64,000 nucleotides of DNA from Pseudomonas sp. PD9R (GTDB lineage: Bacteria > Pseudomonadota > Gammaproteobacteria > Pseudomonadales > Pseudomonadaceae), in assembly GCF_019200975.1 (NCBI RefSeq), contig NZ_JAHTMR010000007.1:199551-263550 (forward strand), written 5' to 3'. Under the pieces are notes generated by a model. It searched no databases. It was not told the DNA's origin and was given only the letters and a program-made list of their open reading frames with translations. Every line of letters begins with the position of its first letter. Position 1 is the first letter of the stretch. Shown one piece after another: positions 48,074 to 57,867 of this stretch. The translations under genes and the position numbers were made by a program.

Positions 48074-50774
48074 CCTCGTCCGACTGTGGGAGTACCTCTA
48101 CTAGCCACTCTTGAGGCAACAACACTGCAGGCGCCTGGTCGGTTCCAAGTGTCTTGGCGTACTCCTGTCGATACACCAGTGTCATTGCAGGATCGAGCCC
48201 CACCAATGGCACCTCGTACCCTTGGATCTGGCGCAAGGATTCAGCATTGAAATGCGCCGCCTTTTCAAATGCCTTGATGAAACCTTGAACCTGCAGCGGC
48301 TTACCATTAGGCGCAAAAGGCGCAATATAAATCTGGAATCCAAGCCTCGATATCAGCTCGATCCAATCAGAAAGCACTGGGGTTTCGAAGTAGCGGGTGA
48401 AAGCATCCTGGACGAGAATCACGCTGCGATCTCGCTGTTCCTTCCCTAAAGCCGACAATCGCTCAGAGGTGGCAATCTCGACTCCCCAGCGCTGACATAC
48501 GGCATCAAAGTCCATCAAGCTCAGTAGCGGGCTGTCGACCATGCCTGCGACACGCTCAAGGACAATGCGAACTGGTCGAGCACTCATGACAAAGTTGTAG
48601 AGGCGGGGCATACGAGAAATGTAGGGGATCGTGTACTCCAACGAGCCTATTAAATAGTCCTTCAATGGACGCAAATACCGGCTGTGGTAAAGCTCCAGAA
48701 ACCGAGACCGAAATTCTGGGACGTTGACCTTCACTGGGCATTGCCCCGCGCAGGATTTGCATGCCAAACAGCCTGCCATCGCCTCGTAGACCTCATGAGA
48801 GAAGTCTTGCTGCCCCAGTTTGTATGCGACTGTATTTACTGCTCGTTGCGCAATGCTGACTACATTGCTATTTGAACGAAGTTGATCACTGGCAGCGATG
48901 ACATCTACGTCCTGTTGGCCCTGCAATCTCAACCACTCGCGAATAAGGGATGCTCGACCTTTAGGTGAGTGGATGCGATTACGTGTCCCTTTCCAGGAGG
49001 GGCACATGGCGTCGTCAGGGTCAAAGTTGTAGCAAGCGCCATTACCATTGCAGTGGACGGCTGTGTCATAGCTTTGCCAGACGCGCTCATCAATTGTCCG
49101 GTCGAGTTCGCCTCGCAACTCAACTTCATCTACGCGAGTTAAACGAGCATGAGGTGCCGTCTTGGGCGTTGCGATCTTGCCAGGGTTAAGTTGATTGTGT
49201 GGGTCGAAAGCGGCCTTCAAATCCTGCAGGGCAGGGTAAAGGTCACCGAAGTAATCCGGTACATATTGGGATCGCAATCCCTTGCCATGCTCACCCCACA
49301 ACAAGCCACCATGCTTTTGCGTTAAGGTCGCGACGGCGTCCGATATCGGTTGAATCAGGGAGGCCTGAACGGGATCTTTCAGGTCGAGGATTGGACGCAC
49401 ATGCAGAACGCCTGCATCGACATGCCCGAACATTCCATACTGCAGATCATAGCTATCCAACAGCGCACGGAACTCCTGGATGAAATCAGCAAGGTTCTCA
49501 GGAGGTACGGCGGTGTCTTCTACAAAGGGCTGCGGCCTGGCTTCACCTTTGACATTGCCCAGCAACCCTACGGCTCGCTTTCGCATCGCGTAAACACGTT
49601 TGAGCGCATCAGCACCTATTGCTAGCGTGTGCCCCAACCGTCGCACTGAAGTATCGCGCTGAAGGTGAAGCACAAACGCATGAACACTTTGCTGGACTGC
49701 CTCTTCATCATCTCCGCTGAATTCAACGAGGTTGATCCCGAGTGTGGGTGCGTCTGGGTCTTCGGGGAAATACTCCGCGACGCCGTGCCAGACAATATCT
49801 TTCATGGCCAACATCAGCACCTTGGAGTCGACCGTCTCAATCGACAGTGGCTTCAACAACATCAGGGCATTTGCGTCCCTGAGGGCATCCATGAAACCGG
49901 CATAACGCACGTTGACCAAAATTGAATATTTTGGGATTGGCAGGACATTCAGTTTGGCCTCAACGACGAATCCCAACGAGCCTTCGGAACCACACAGGAC
50001 GCTGTTGAGGTTGAAGCGATCATTCTCCTCGCGAAGGTGTGCCAGGTCATAGCCCGTCAGGCAGCGGTTGAGTTTTGGAAATGTACGCTCGATCAGATCT
50101 GCATGATTGTGCGCGATGTCCACAGCGCATCTGTAGACCTCTCCCACCCGATCTTTACGAGCGGTTACTTGCGATAACTGTCCGCGATCCAACACCGTAC
50201 TATTAAGGCGATCACCACCGAGCAATACGGTCGAAAGCTCCAAAACATGGTCGCGGGTTTTGCCATAGGTACAGCTACCCTGGCCACTCGCATCGGTGTT
50301 GATCATTCCTCCGATAGTGGCGCGGTTCGAGGTAGAGAGTTCGGGCGCAAAGAAAAGGCCATAAGGCATGAGCGCCGCATTGAGCTGGTCTTTAACCACA
50401 CCGCTCTGGACACGCACCCAACGCTGCTCAACATTGATTTCAAGGATGGCGTTCATGTGGCGAGATAAATCGATGACCACACCATCTGTGAGCGATTGAC
50501 CGTTAGTACCTGTTCCACCTCCACGAGGCGTGAGCACAATAGGCCTGAATTCAGGTTGCATCACGAGCCGTGCCAATGTTTCGACGTCTAGGTCATCCAG
50601 TGGGAAAACGGCAGCTTGGGGTAGGCGTTGGTAAATCGAGTTGTCCGTCGCCAATACCGTCCTATCACCGTAACTGCGAGCGATTTCGCCCCGGAAGCCT
50701 TCCTTCGCAAGCTGACTTAGATATTCGTCGTAGTTTGCGGTCTGGAGATTGGGGGGAGACAACCGAGAGATCAT
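48074..50774 (-). pseudogene. YdiJ-like FAD/Fe-S oxidoreductase, 3' end cut off by IS66
   Basis: About 900 residues from the ATG at 50774 (MISRLSPPNLQTANYDEYL), with AGGA nine bases upstream. FAD-binding domain (LTPRGGGTGTNGQSLTDG, TIGGMINTDASGQGS), linked FAD oxidase C-terminal domain, then an Fe-S part (CLACKSCAGQCPVKVN) and a CCG-type domain. Full-length relatives such as E. coli YdiJ have about 1018 residues and act as D-2-hydroxyglutarate or related 2-hydroxyacid dehydrogenases. The frame crosses into IS66 after ...SDEG and stops 34 codons later at 47973, losing about 100 residues. Probably impaired; last gene of the catabolic operon. Confidence 0.85.
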
Positions 50775-51020
50775 GGTGAATTTCCTACCGGTAATTGGGC
50801 TTATCAAAAAAATCTAATTCTGTAAGCCCAGCCATACACAAGGGTGTGCCATAGCGCTCAAGCGATCCTCTCCGGGAAGAAGATTGAATCCTTGAGTTGC
50901 ATATGGGCTGTTGCTTATGTGGATTAACGTAGATGGCACGGAGTGTGAGGGACGTTTAAATTTGCGAGACTTCCAACAGGGGAAGCGCACTCGTGTTCCC
51001 CTTTACTGTAGAAAGATAAC

Positions 51021-51659
51021 TCAGCGAATTGTCGCTCGAACCCTCTCTCTGAAACTGTTTTCAATCCCATCCTGGATTTTCAGCTTGTCGGCGAGCGACG
51101 GTATCAAATGGCGGCTGATGACTATGACTCCATCGCGATCTCCCAAGATGGCATCGCCAGGATTGCAAACGACATTGCCGCACGCGACCGGTGCACCGAC
51201 CTGACCCGGGCCGTATTTGGAAGGGCCTGCTGGATTCACAGCGCGTGCGTATGTAGGCAGCCCCATGACGTTCAGCTCCTCTACGTCTCGAACTGCGCCA
51301 TCGATGACTACCGCTGCGACTTTGCGTGCGAGGCAGACCTCTCCCAGCAGATCGCCAAAAACCGCACGGTTGGTTTCGCCGTTGCCATTGATGACCAGGA
51401 CATCACCTGGCTGGGCATCATCCAAGGCTCTATGGATGGCGAGGTTGTCACCTTCCCACGTGAGTACAGGAAGTACAGTTCCGAAGAACGAGGCCTTTCC
51501 TGCCACATGGTGGATAGCGGAAGCCATCATGCCCAATCGCTGCAAGACATCCCCTATAAGAGCAACCGGGTAATGGGAAATCTCTGCAATCAAGCCAAGT
51601 TCAGCCCGCTCCCAATTCTCGCTCACACTAATATTTTCATCAGAGACGTTAATAAACAT
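51021..51659 (-). CDS. RraA / HMG-aldolase family protein
   Basis: 212 residues from the ATG at 51659; a longer frame to 51701 is less likely. Family marks: DVLVINGNGETNRAVFGDLL, VIDGAVRDVEELN (the substrate-binding Arg-Asp), and GNVVCNPGDAILGDRDGVIVI. Class II pyruvate aldolases of this fold split 4-hydroxy-4-methyl-2-oxoglutarate and 4-carboxy-4-hydroxy-2-oxoadipate; RraA itself inhibits RNase E. The catabolic neighbours favour the aldolase or oxaloacetate-decarboxylase side. About 245 bases separate it from the oxidoreductase gene. Confidence 0.85.
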   Translation of the reverse strand: MFINVSDENISVSENWERAELGLIAEISHYPVALIGDVLQRLGMMASAIHHVAGKASFFGTVLPVLTWEGDNLAIHRALDDAQPGDVLVINGNGETNRAVFGDLLGEVCLARKVAAVVIDGAVRDVEELNVMGLPTYARAVNPAGPSKYGPGQVGAPVACGNVVCNPGDAILGDRDGVIVISRHLIPSLADKLKIQDGIENSFRERVRATIR

Positions 51660-51693
51660 TTTGACCTCGGCCTGGATATGTATGAATCGTCGA

Positions 51694-52668
51694 TTAGGCA
51701 AACGACTTTGGCGTTGGGGAGTTCACTGGATGCTTTGGTGCATCACCCTTTAGAACAGCTGCAATGGCATCAAAGGCGCTCATGCCCACGCGAATAAGCG
51801 ACTCATTGGTCTGTCCTGCAACATGGGGTGTCACTATCAGGTTAGGGAGGTCGGCAACCGGAAAGGTGTTGCATTTGAAAGGCGTGATCATGTCGGTGTT
51901 TTCGGCATTCAATACATCAACACCTGCACCACCCAGTTTTCCACTTATCAGTGCATCAGCAACCGCAGACTCATCGATCACGCCGCCACGGCTGGTGTTG
52001 ATAAGGATGGCGCCGTTTTTCATTTTCTCGATTTCTGTGCTCCCAATAAGGTTTTGGGTGCCGGGTAGCAGGGGTACGTGGAGACTCACCACGTCCGCAT
52101 TTGCTAACAAGGTATCGAGACTGACCAAGCGTTTATCGAAGCTCGAGTCATAAGCTGGGTCGGTCGCCAGCACCTTCATACCGAACGCTTCTGCCACCGG
52201 GGCCACATGCTGGCCAATGTCTCCGAATCCGATCAGGCCGAGGGTGCGTCCTTCAAGCTCAATGCCGGTTAGGGAAAGGCGATCAGCAGCCCACACACTG
52301 TTTCGAGTTTGATCCGATGCCAACTGGATCTTGCGACTAATTCCCAGAAGGAGGGCAAATACGTGCTCAACAACACTTCTTCTATTTTCGCCGGGTGTGT
52401 TGGTAACCCATACCCCAAGCTCAGCGGCAGCTTTATAGTCGACGTTATCGTAACCAGCACCATGGCGCGCGATGATGCGTAGCTTAGGAGAGGCTGCAAT
52501 CATTTCAGCAGTCAAATGGCCGCCTCTTAGAAATACGGCGTCTACTTGATTCTGAATCTCTTGGTAAGAGACGGCATTGCTACCGTAGCCAAGACGAACC
52601 TCACCAAGTGCGGAAAGCTCGTGCAGTACATCTTCATGGATTGGGCTGGTGACATAAATTAAAGGCAT
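51694..52668 (-). CDS. D-isomer 2-hydroxyacid dehydrogenase
   Basis: 324 residues. Nucleotide-binding GFGDIGQHVAPVA (about 150), catalytic Arg in NTSRGGVIDESA, and the His in TPHVAGQTNES near the end; a Glu of the triad lies in DVLNAENTD. It oxidises a D-2-hydroxyacid or reduces the 2-keto acid with NAD(P). It is ten bases from the transporter stop and about 35 bases ahead of the RraA-like gene, so the three form an operon. Substrate unknown; SerA-like but too short for the ACT domain. Confidence 0.9.
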   Translation of the reverse strand: MPLIYVTSPIHEDVLHELSALGEVRLGYGSNAVSYQEIQNQVDAVFLRGGHLTAEMIAASPKLRIIARHGAGYDNVDYKAAAELGVWVTNTPGENRRSVVEHVFALLLGISRKIQLASDQTRNSVWAADRLSLTGIELEGRTLGLIGFGDIGQHVAPVAEAFGMKVLATDPAYDSSFDKRLVSLDTLLANADVVSLHVPLLPGTQNLIGSTEIEKMKNGAILINTSRGGVIDESAVADALISGKLGGAGVDVLNAENTDMITPFKCNTFPVADLPNLIVTPHVAGQTNESLIRVGMSAFDAIAAVLKGDAPKHPVNSPTPKSFA

Positions 52669-52677
52669 GATTTCATC

Positions 52678-54018
52678 TCAAGAATATTGATGACTGGTGG
52701 TGTTCGCAGGAGCGTTTTTGCGAACGGTCGATATGACGATCAACCCCATGACACCTGCCGCGCACAAGATGAACGCTGGAGTAAATTGATTGCCGGTCGC
52801 GCCGATGAGCCATGTCGCCAAGAAAGGGCCGGCGCCGCCACCAATGACCGCGCCCACGCTGTGTCCAAAAGCGACACCTGTGTGGCGGATATGCATTGGG
52901 AAGAATTCAGGCATGACGGAATAAGTGCCCGCTTGGCAAAGGGCATAGGGAATCATTCCCAAAGCAAGGCCTGCGATTGCCAGATTGACCGAACCTTGCT
53001 GCATCAACATGAAGGAAGGGATCGACACCACTGCGTAGGCGATATAGGAATAACGCAGAACTTTCCTCCCACCTTTATAAGATCCGAGCTGACCAGCGAG
53101 GGGGATGAGGAACGCTGCCAAAATCACCGCGATCAATACGATGGTGGATGCCTGTCCCTTGGAGAACCCGAGAATGGAGCTGAAGTACGCGGCAATGAAA
53201 ACAGTACCGATGTAGGTGCCCACGTTCTGTACCAAAGCAATCAAGATCACCTTGATCAGAGGCATCCGATAGTCGCGAATCAATTCGCTGAAAGGCTGGC
53301 TTTTTTTGACTTCAGCATCGCCTTTCTTGGACTCGAACTCAGGGCTGTCTTCAATGCTCAACCGCATGTACAAGCCGATGATGCCGAGCGGCAGAGCCAG
53401 CAGGAATGGAATGCGCCAGCCCCAGTCGAGCATCTCAGGGTCGGTAAGGGTCGCTGCGGCAAGACCGGCAATAGCAGCGGCGAGGCCTTTGCCGAATTGA
53501 GCAATGGAGGGCAGAAATGAGATGTACAGCGCTCGCCGTGTAGGTGGTGCCCATTCACGGATGTAGCTCGCTGCTCCACCGATTTCACCACCGGCAGAAA
53601 ACCCCTGAAGCATACGTAACGCAACCAGGAGGATAGGGGCCCAGACACCAATTTTTGCGTAGCCCGGAAGGAGACCAATCAGGGTGGCCGCAGCCCCCAT
53701 CAAGGTGATGCTTGCGATCAAGCTTGCACGTCTACCGACTTTGTCACCGAGCCAGCCAAATGCGATAGCGCCGAGAGGGCGCACCAAGAATGCAGATCCG
53801 AATACGAGGAAGGTGTTTAGCAGACCCGTGGTCGCATCGTCCGAAGGAAAGAAAACCATCGCGAGGGTAGCAGCAACGTATCCGTAGACGCTGAAGTCGT
53901 AATACTCAACAAACGTGCCGAATACAGCTGCCCTTGTGGCCTTCTTCGCTTTCCTGGTTTGCTCCGAATCGACGACGGTCAGCACAGCGGGCTCCGCCAT
54001 AACATTATTGTTGTTCAT
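52678..54018 (-). CDS. MHS-type MFS transporter for an organic acid
   Basis: 446 residues from the ATG at 54018 with GAGG just upstream. Twelve membrane segments; signature GTFVEYYDFSVYGYVA of the metabolite:H+ symporter family (relatives carry citrate, alpha-ketoglutarate, shikimate, proline/betaine), the GWLGDKVGRRASL loop, and GFSAGGEIGGAASYI. First gene of the leftward operon, divergent from the tandem IclR regulator. The substrate is probably the 2-hydroxy or keto acid handled by the genes behind it. Confidence 0.9.
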   Translation of the reverse strand: MNNNNVMAEPAVLTVVDSEQTRKAKKATRAAVFGTFVEYYDFSVYGYVAATLAMVFFPSDDATTGLLNTFLVFGSAFLVRPLGAIAFGWLGDKVGRRASLIASITLMGAAATLIGLLPGYAKIGVWAPILLVALRMLQGFSAGGEIGGAASYIREWAPPTRRALYISFLPSIAQFGKGLAAAIAGLAAATLTDPEMLDWGWRIPFLLALPLGIIGLYMRLSIEDSPEFESKKGDAEVKKSQPFSELIRDYRMPLIKVILIALVQNVGTYIGTVFIAAYFSSILGFSKGQASTIVLIAVILAAFLIPLAGQLGSYKGGRKVLRYSYIAYAVVSIPSFMLMQQGSVNLAIAGLALGMIPYALCQAGTYSVMPEFFPMHIRHTGVAFGHSVGAVIGGGAGPFLATWLIGATGNQFTPAFILCAAGVMGLIVISTVRKNAPANTTSHQYS

Positions 54019-54060
54019 GGGCACCTCGGGTTATCGGACGTCGACCTCATTCAAAAAATG

Positions 54061-54071
54061 GGACAGTGTCC
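54061..54071. promoter_or_regulatory. Palindromic operator candidate between transporter and regulator
   Basis: GGACA-G-TGTCC is a perfect odd-length inverted repeat 43 bases before the transporter start in the 168-base divergent gap. Position and symmetry fit a binding site for the divergent IclR-type regulator. No other strong palindrome is seen in the gap. Confidence 0.45.
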
Positions 54072-54186
54072 TGCTTTTGTTTTGTCTAGCTTCTAGAACG
54101 GCAAGACGATTGTCAACAGCCAGGTGCGATTTGCGGTGGGGCCGCTTTACACCCCAGAATGGGGGCCCAAAACCTCGATTTAACTC

Positions 54187-55740
54187 ATGATGGCGCAATC
54201 AAACAGCTCTAGCACCGCATCTCCGCCTACTACCCCAGCGTCCAGCCATGCCAGGCTGATCGAGGTAGTGGATGCACTTGTTAGGCGAGCGAGTGGTGAG
54301 CCTTGGGGTGTTCGAGAGCTTGCGGCAGAGCTATCCGAGAGCCGGAGTACCGTTAATCGGATTTTAGTCTCATTGGTTGAGAAGGGTTTTGCTATTGAGG
54401 TGGGAACAGGCAAGTACAGCTTAGGGCCAAGGATAAACGTTCTTACTAAAACGCTCAGCGATTCAAGCGTACTTCTTGGACTAATCGGGGAATCGTTGAG
54501 TGAGCTGGCTGAGGCCTCACAAAGTACCGCTCTCGTTTCTGTGTACTGCCCGCTCAGTAGCGGTTATTTCATAGCTGCCTGCAGCGAGGCCAAGGCTACG
54601 CTGACATTCAGGCCTGAGCTGGGAGTGATCTATCCGCTTACTTTCGGGGATATCGGTAGGCAATTTTCTGTATTTATCGAGGCAGATTTTTCACACTCAA
54701 GCGTGCAGGGTAACGCAGGTGACGCAGACTGTAGTTCGAGAGCTCATGATGCCCTCGGATTGCTATCGGAGACAGAATTTCCTAGTGCTCTGTCGATTGC
54801 CACAAAGGCCCTCGCTAATGGGCTAATTATCTCGGTTTCTGTTCATTCTGTTGGCAACCCTGGGTCAAAAATCGCTTCTCAAGTGGATGCAGATGTACAG
54901 CGCGTTGCTGAGGAGATAGAAGCGACTATAAAGTCGCGAATTCTGGGCAGTGCTCAGCGAGCACCAGAGATAGTGACCGAGGACACTAAGTCGACCGTTG
55001 CTCGTCTCGAAAGGCTTTTGATGTTGGCTTGTGCTTTTCCGGATGGCCTAAAAAACTCCGTGGGATTAAGTGACCAACTGTTATGCAATGAAGCCACTGC
55101 CAAGCGACTGATTCAGTCTGGAGTTCAAGCGGGAATATTAATTCTATCTGGCTCTATCTTGTATCCTGGCTCAAAGCTCTATCAGTGGGCGGCTAAGATT
55201 GCTTCTGATCATCGCAATCTCGCAGATCTTACCCGGTCAATTTTGTCAGGATTAGTTCAAGAGACCGGCGAGACAATCGCGTTTCTCGCTTATGACGAAG
55301 CCACTGAGAAAGCTGAGTTTCTTGACGTGATTCAAGGATGGCGACCGATTCAGTACAAGCTGCAGGTCAACGTGGAAGTACCGCTTTATGCCGGTGCAGC
55401 GGGTAAAGCTGTATTAGCTTTCTGTGATCAAAAATTAGTCGACTCCATCGAGCTTGAAAAAATTACCGAGGCAACCATTACTTCTCGTGAAGTGCTCAAG
55501 GCGGAGTTGAAGGTCATTCACGAAAGAGGCTGGGCCACAGGTGACGGTGAGCGTGTGCTCGGCGCATTCGGCTTGGCTGTGCCATTTTTTTCAGACGGTA
55601 AAATTCGCGGGTCAATTTCAGCCACGATTCCTCAGTACCGCAAAGATGAGCGTGATCTTCCATTGCTGACTCAGTTGATGCGCGAGGCCACTAAAAAGAT
55701 TGAGAGACTTCTATCTTTGGGGGTAAAACTTGAACACTGA
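54187..55740 (+). CDS. Tandem IclR-family transcriptional regulator (two IclR units in one chain)
   Basis: 517 residues, twice the usual IclR size (about 250). Unit 1: winged helix (about 22-82, WGVRELAAELSESRSTVNRIL, then LVEKGFAIEVGTGKYSLG) and an effector domain to about 255. Unit 2: second HTH-like part (about 268-335, LKNSVGLSDQLLCNEATAKRLIQ, YPGSKLYQWA) and a better-conserved effector domain (QVNVEVPLYAGAAGKAVLAF, ERGWATGDGERVLGAFGLAVPF). IclR proteins bind small aromatic or organic acids. It is divergent from the transporter operon and likely controls it. No strong ribosome site is seen; two adjacent ATGs (54187/54190). Confidence 0.83.
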   Translation: MMAQSNSSSTASPPTTPASSHARLIEVVDALVRRASGEPWGVRELAAELSESRSTVNRILVSLVEKGFAIEVGTGKYSLGPRINVLTKTLSDSSVLLGLIGESLSELAEASQSTALVSVYCPLSSGYFIAACSEAKATLTFRPELGVIYPLTFGDIGRQFSVFIEADFSHSSVQGNAGDADCSSRAHDALGLLSETEFPSALSIATKALANGLIISVSVHSVGNPGSKIASQVDADVQRVAEEIEATIKSRILGSAQRAPEIVTEDTKSTVARLERLLMLACAFPDGLKNSVGLSDQLLCNEATAKRLIQSGVQAGILILSGSILYPGSKLYQWAAKIASDHRNLADLTRSILSGLVQETGETIAFLAYDEATEKAEFLDVIQGWRPIQYKLQVNVEVPLYAGAAGKAVLAFCDQKLVDSIELEKITEATITSREVLKAELKVIHERGWATGDGERVLGAFGLAVPFFSDGKIRGSISATIPQYRKDERDLPLLTQLMREATKKIERLLSLGVKLEH

Positions 55741-55791
55741 TCCAGCAGGCGACTGTTGAGTCCTGGATGACCAAGTGATTTTGGTTTGAGT

Positions 55792-55817
55792 AAAAAAGGC
55801 CCTTTGGGCCTTTTTTG
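55792..55817 (+). terminator. Terminator of the tandem IclR gene
   Basis: AAAAAAGGCCC/GGGCCTTTTTT hairpin with a TTT loop, 51 bases past the stop. It can act in both directions. Confidence 0.9.
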
Positions 55818-56110
55818 TTGGTTGGGATGATGGAGGATATGGAGAGTCGGATGGTAAGCCCAGCTGACCTCGACAACCTTCGTTGAGGTATTCGCCTGCT
55901 CCCGAGTCAGTGGTGTGATTCGCTGCTACGCGTTTTTTCGGTTCGCTTTTGGTGATCTATCCCTTCACGCACTGCGAATTCCAAAAAAGCTGGAACGCTA
56001 CATAATTCTCCCCGCTGCAATGCTTGAAATCTCCTCATGTGGCAACTGTCACATGCCTCCCCTACGAGGGCGTACCGCGCGTTCAGATCATTCTTTTCTC
56101 GCCGGCGCTA

Positions 56111-56170
56111 ATCAAGTACCTGCGTGACCCAGCAGGCAACAAGGTGGCGCTGTTCTGTAACTACGACTGA
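56111..56170 (+). pseudogene. Remnant of a VOC (glyoxalase/bleomycin-resistance) family gene
   Basis: The 20 codons before the stop at 56168 read IKYLRDPAGNKVALFCNYD, the typical C-terminus of VOC-family proteins (metal-ligand region R-DP-GN). Upstream no matching frame continues: 55,818-56,110 shows no other part of the gene. The piece is probably what is left after a deletion. Nothing else is seen in the 470 bases between the IclR gene and the SDR gene apart from the terminator. Confidence 0.5.
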
Positions 56171-56210
56171 TGAGGAAGGCAGTTAGTGAAACTGCCTCCC
56201 CTTTGTTTAC

Positions 56211-56864
56211 TTAGCTTGGATAGACGATTTCTACAGTCCAGCTATCCAATGGCTGGCTATGCAATTCCCAGAAGCGATCAGCTACGTCTTGTGCCTCTTT
56301 GCTTCCTGGGTCGATAAAAGCAGCCACCGTGACAGTGGCAACGTGTACGCCAAGCGCTCGGGCGCTGTCGAAAAGACCAAGAGCAAGCGCTCTGATGCCT
56401 GCCTTGCCGATGCTTAACGACAGGTAGTCTGGGCTTGGTGCAAGACCGAAACCGCCGCCAGTCAGCAATAGAGTGCCGCCACCTTGTCCAGGCATCGCAG
56501 CAAGGGTGTTCTGGGCCGTAGTAAGAGCGCCGCCGATGTTAACGCTTAAGTCAGTGTTGAAGGTCTCTGCTGGTTGATCCAGCACGTTCGAGGCGCGCAG
56601 ATTTGCGGCGTTGTAATGCACGACATCCAGGCGGCCATGAGAGACCGCTACCTGCTTGAACAAGTTCTGAATCGAGGTCGGGTCATTAGCGTCAACCATC
56701 TGCGCTACGGCAGTGATGCCTTTGGCGATCAACTGGGCGGCGAGTGCCTCGGTCTTCTCTTTGGTGCGGGCAGCAAGGATCACATGGTAGCCCTCGCGTC
56801 CAAATCTTTCTGCAGTTGCAAGACCCATCCCAGGGCCTGCGCCGATGCTCAAAAACGTTTTCAT
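56211..56864 (-). CDS. SDR family oxidoreductase with altered active site
   Basis: 217 residues. Cofactor loop SIGAGPGMGLATAERFG (GxGxxG type) and an NAADRE-like HYNAANLR. The usual catalytic YxxxK reads SLSIGK: Lys is present but the position four before it is Leu, with a Tyr three residues further up (PDYLSLSIGKAG). A Ser upstream (LLLTGGGFGL) is not obvious either. It starts 80 bases from a divergent LysR gene, which probably regulates it. Reductase activity is uncertain. Confidence 0.82.
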   Translation of the reverse strand: MKTFLSIGAGPGMGLATAERFGREGYHVILAARTKEKTEALAAQLIAKGITAVAQMVDANDPTSIQNLFKQVAVSHGRLDVVHYNAANLRASNVLDQPAETFNTDLSVNIGGALTTAQNTLAAMPGQGGGTLLLTGGGFGLAPSPDYLSLSIGKAGIRALALGLFDSARALGVHVATVTVAAFIDPGSKEAQDVADRFWELHSQPLDSWTVEIVYPS

Positions 56865-56943
56865 AACGAACCTCCGAGTGTTGATGTTCGCAGGCTAATT
56901 CATGCGCTATGATTAGATAATTGCCAGTATTAGCAGGTGTTAA

Positions 56944-57867
56944 ATGCAAAATCAGCATGAGTTGCCTGGCAACGTTTCCATCGATGAGCTCGCAGCTTTC
57001 GTGGCAGTGGTTCAGTTTTCGAGCTTCAAGGGGGCGGGCAAAGCGCTTGGGAAAGATTCGACGGTAATCTCTCGACGGGTGGGCCAGTTAGAAACACACC
57101 TGGGAGTTCGTCTGCTTGCCAGGAACACACGAAACGTTGCTCTGACAGAGGTTGGTCAAACCTACTTCGCTCGTGTGTCCGAGCTGCTTCGAAGCCTCGA
57201 TGACGCCACCAACGAAGCACGAAACTTCACCTCAACTCCTCAAGGTAATCTACGCGTATCGTTGCCTGTGACTTTCGGTAAGCAGTCTGTTGCTCCCTTG
57301 TTACCGGCCATCCTGAAGAAATATCCCAAGCTGAAAATCGACTCGTTTTTCACTGATCGCTATGTCGACCTAGTGGGCGAGAGCATTGATGTCTCTCTGC
57401 GAATTGGTAGCCTTGACGATAGTTCGCTGGTCGCCCGGAAGATTGCTTCCTATCGCAGCTTCCTCGTCGCCTCGCCTGGTTACCTGGTTGAGCACGGCGA
57501 ACCCAGCTGTCCAGAGGATCTCTGTGAGCATGCATGCTTGGGCTTCTCTAATCACGCGAGCTGGCCGGATTGGATTCTCACCAATGATGTGGAGCGCAGG
57601 ACGATTCGCCCTCAAGGGCCGCTGGTATCGGATAGCAGTGAAGTGTTGTCCATGGCGGCCGTCGTAGGTACCGGAATCATCCTCGGCCCGACCTGGCTGT
57701 TCTCCAAGGAAATGCAGTCAGGTGAACTTGTGCGCGTGTTGCCTGAGTGGAGAAGTGCAGGTGACGGGGGGATCTATGCGATCTTGCCGCCAGGTCGGCT
57801 GGTACCGGCGAAATCACGAGTCTTCGTGGACGAGCTAGTGGCGGCATTGTCCTGTGATTGGCTTTGA
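56944..57867 (+). CDS. LysR family regulator divergent to the SDR gene
   Basis: 307 residues. N-terminal winged helix (ELAAFVAVVQFSSFKGAGKA, then STVISRRVGQLETHLGVRLL; about 12-70) and a periplasmic-binding-protein-like effector domain (NLRVSLPVTFGKQSVAPLLP; IDVSLRIG). Divergent arrangement with a 79-base gap is the standard LysR layout, so the SDR gene is the likely target. It ends one base before the stop of the next LysR gene on the other strand. Confidence 0.93.
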   Translation: MQNQHELPGNVSIDELAAFVAVVQFSSFKGAGKALGKDSTVISRRVGQLETHLGVRLLARNTRNVALTEVGQTYFARVSELLRSLDDATNEARNFTSTPQGNLRVSLPVTFGKQSVAPLLPAILKKYPKLKIDSFFTDRYVDLVGESIDVSLRIGSLDDSSLVARKIASYRSFLVASPGYLVEHGEPSCPEDLCEHACLGFSNHASWPDWILTNDVERRTIRPQGPLVSDSSEVLSMAAVVGTGIILGPTWLFSKEMQSGELVRVLPEWRSAGDGGIYAILPPGRLVPAKSRVFVDELVAALSCDWL

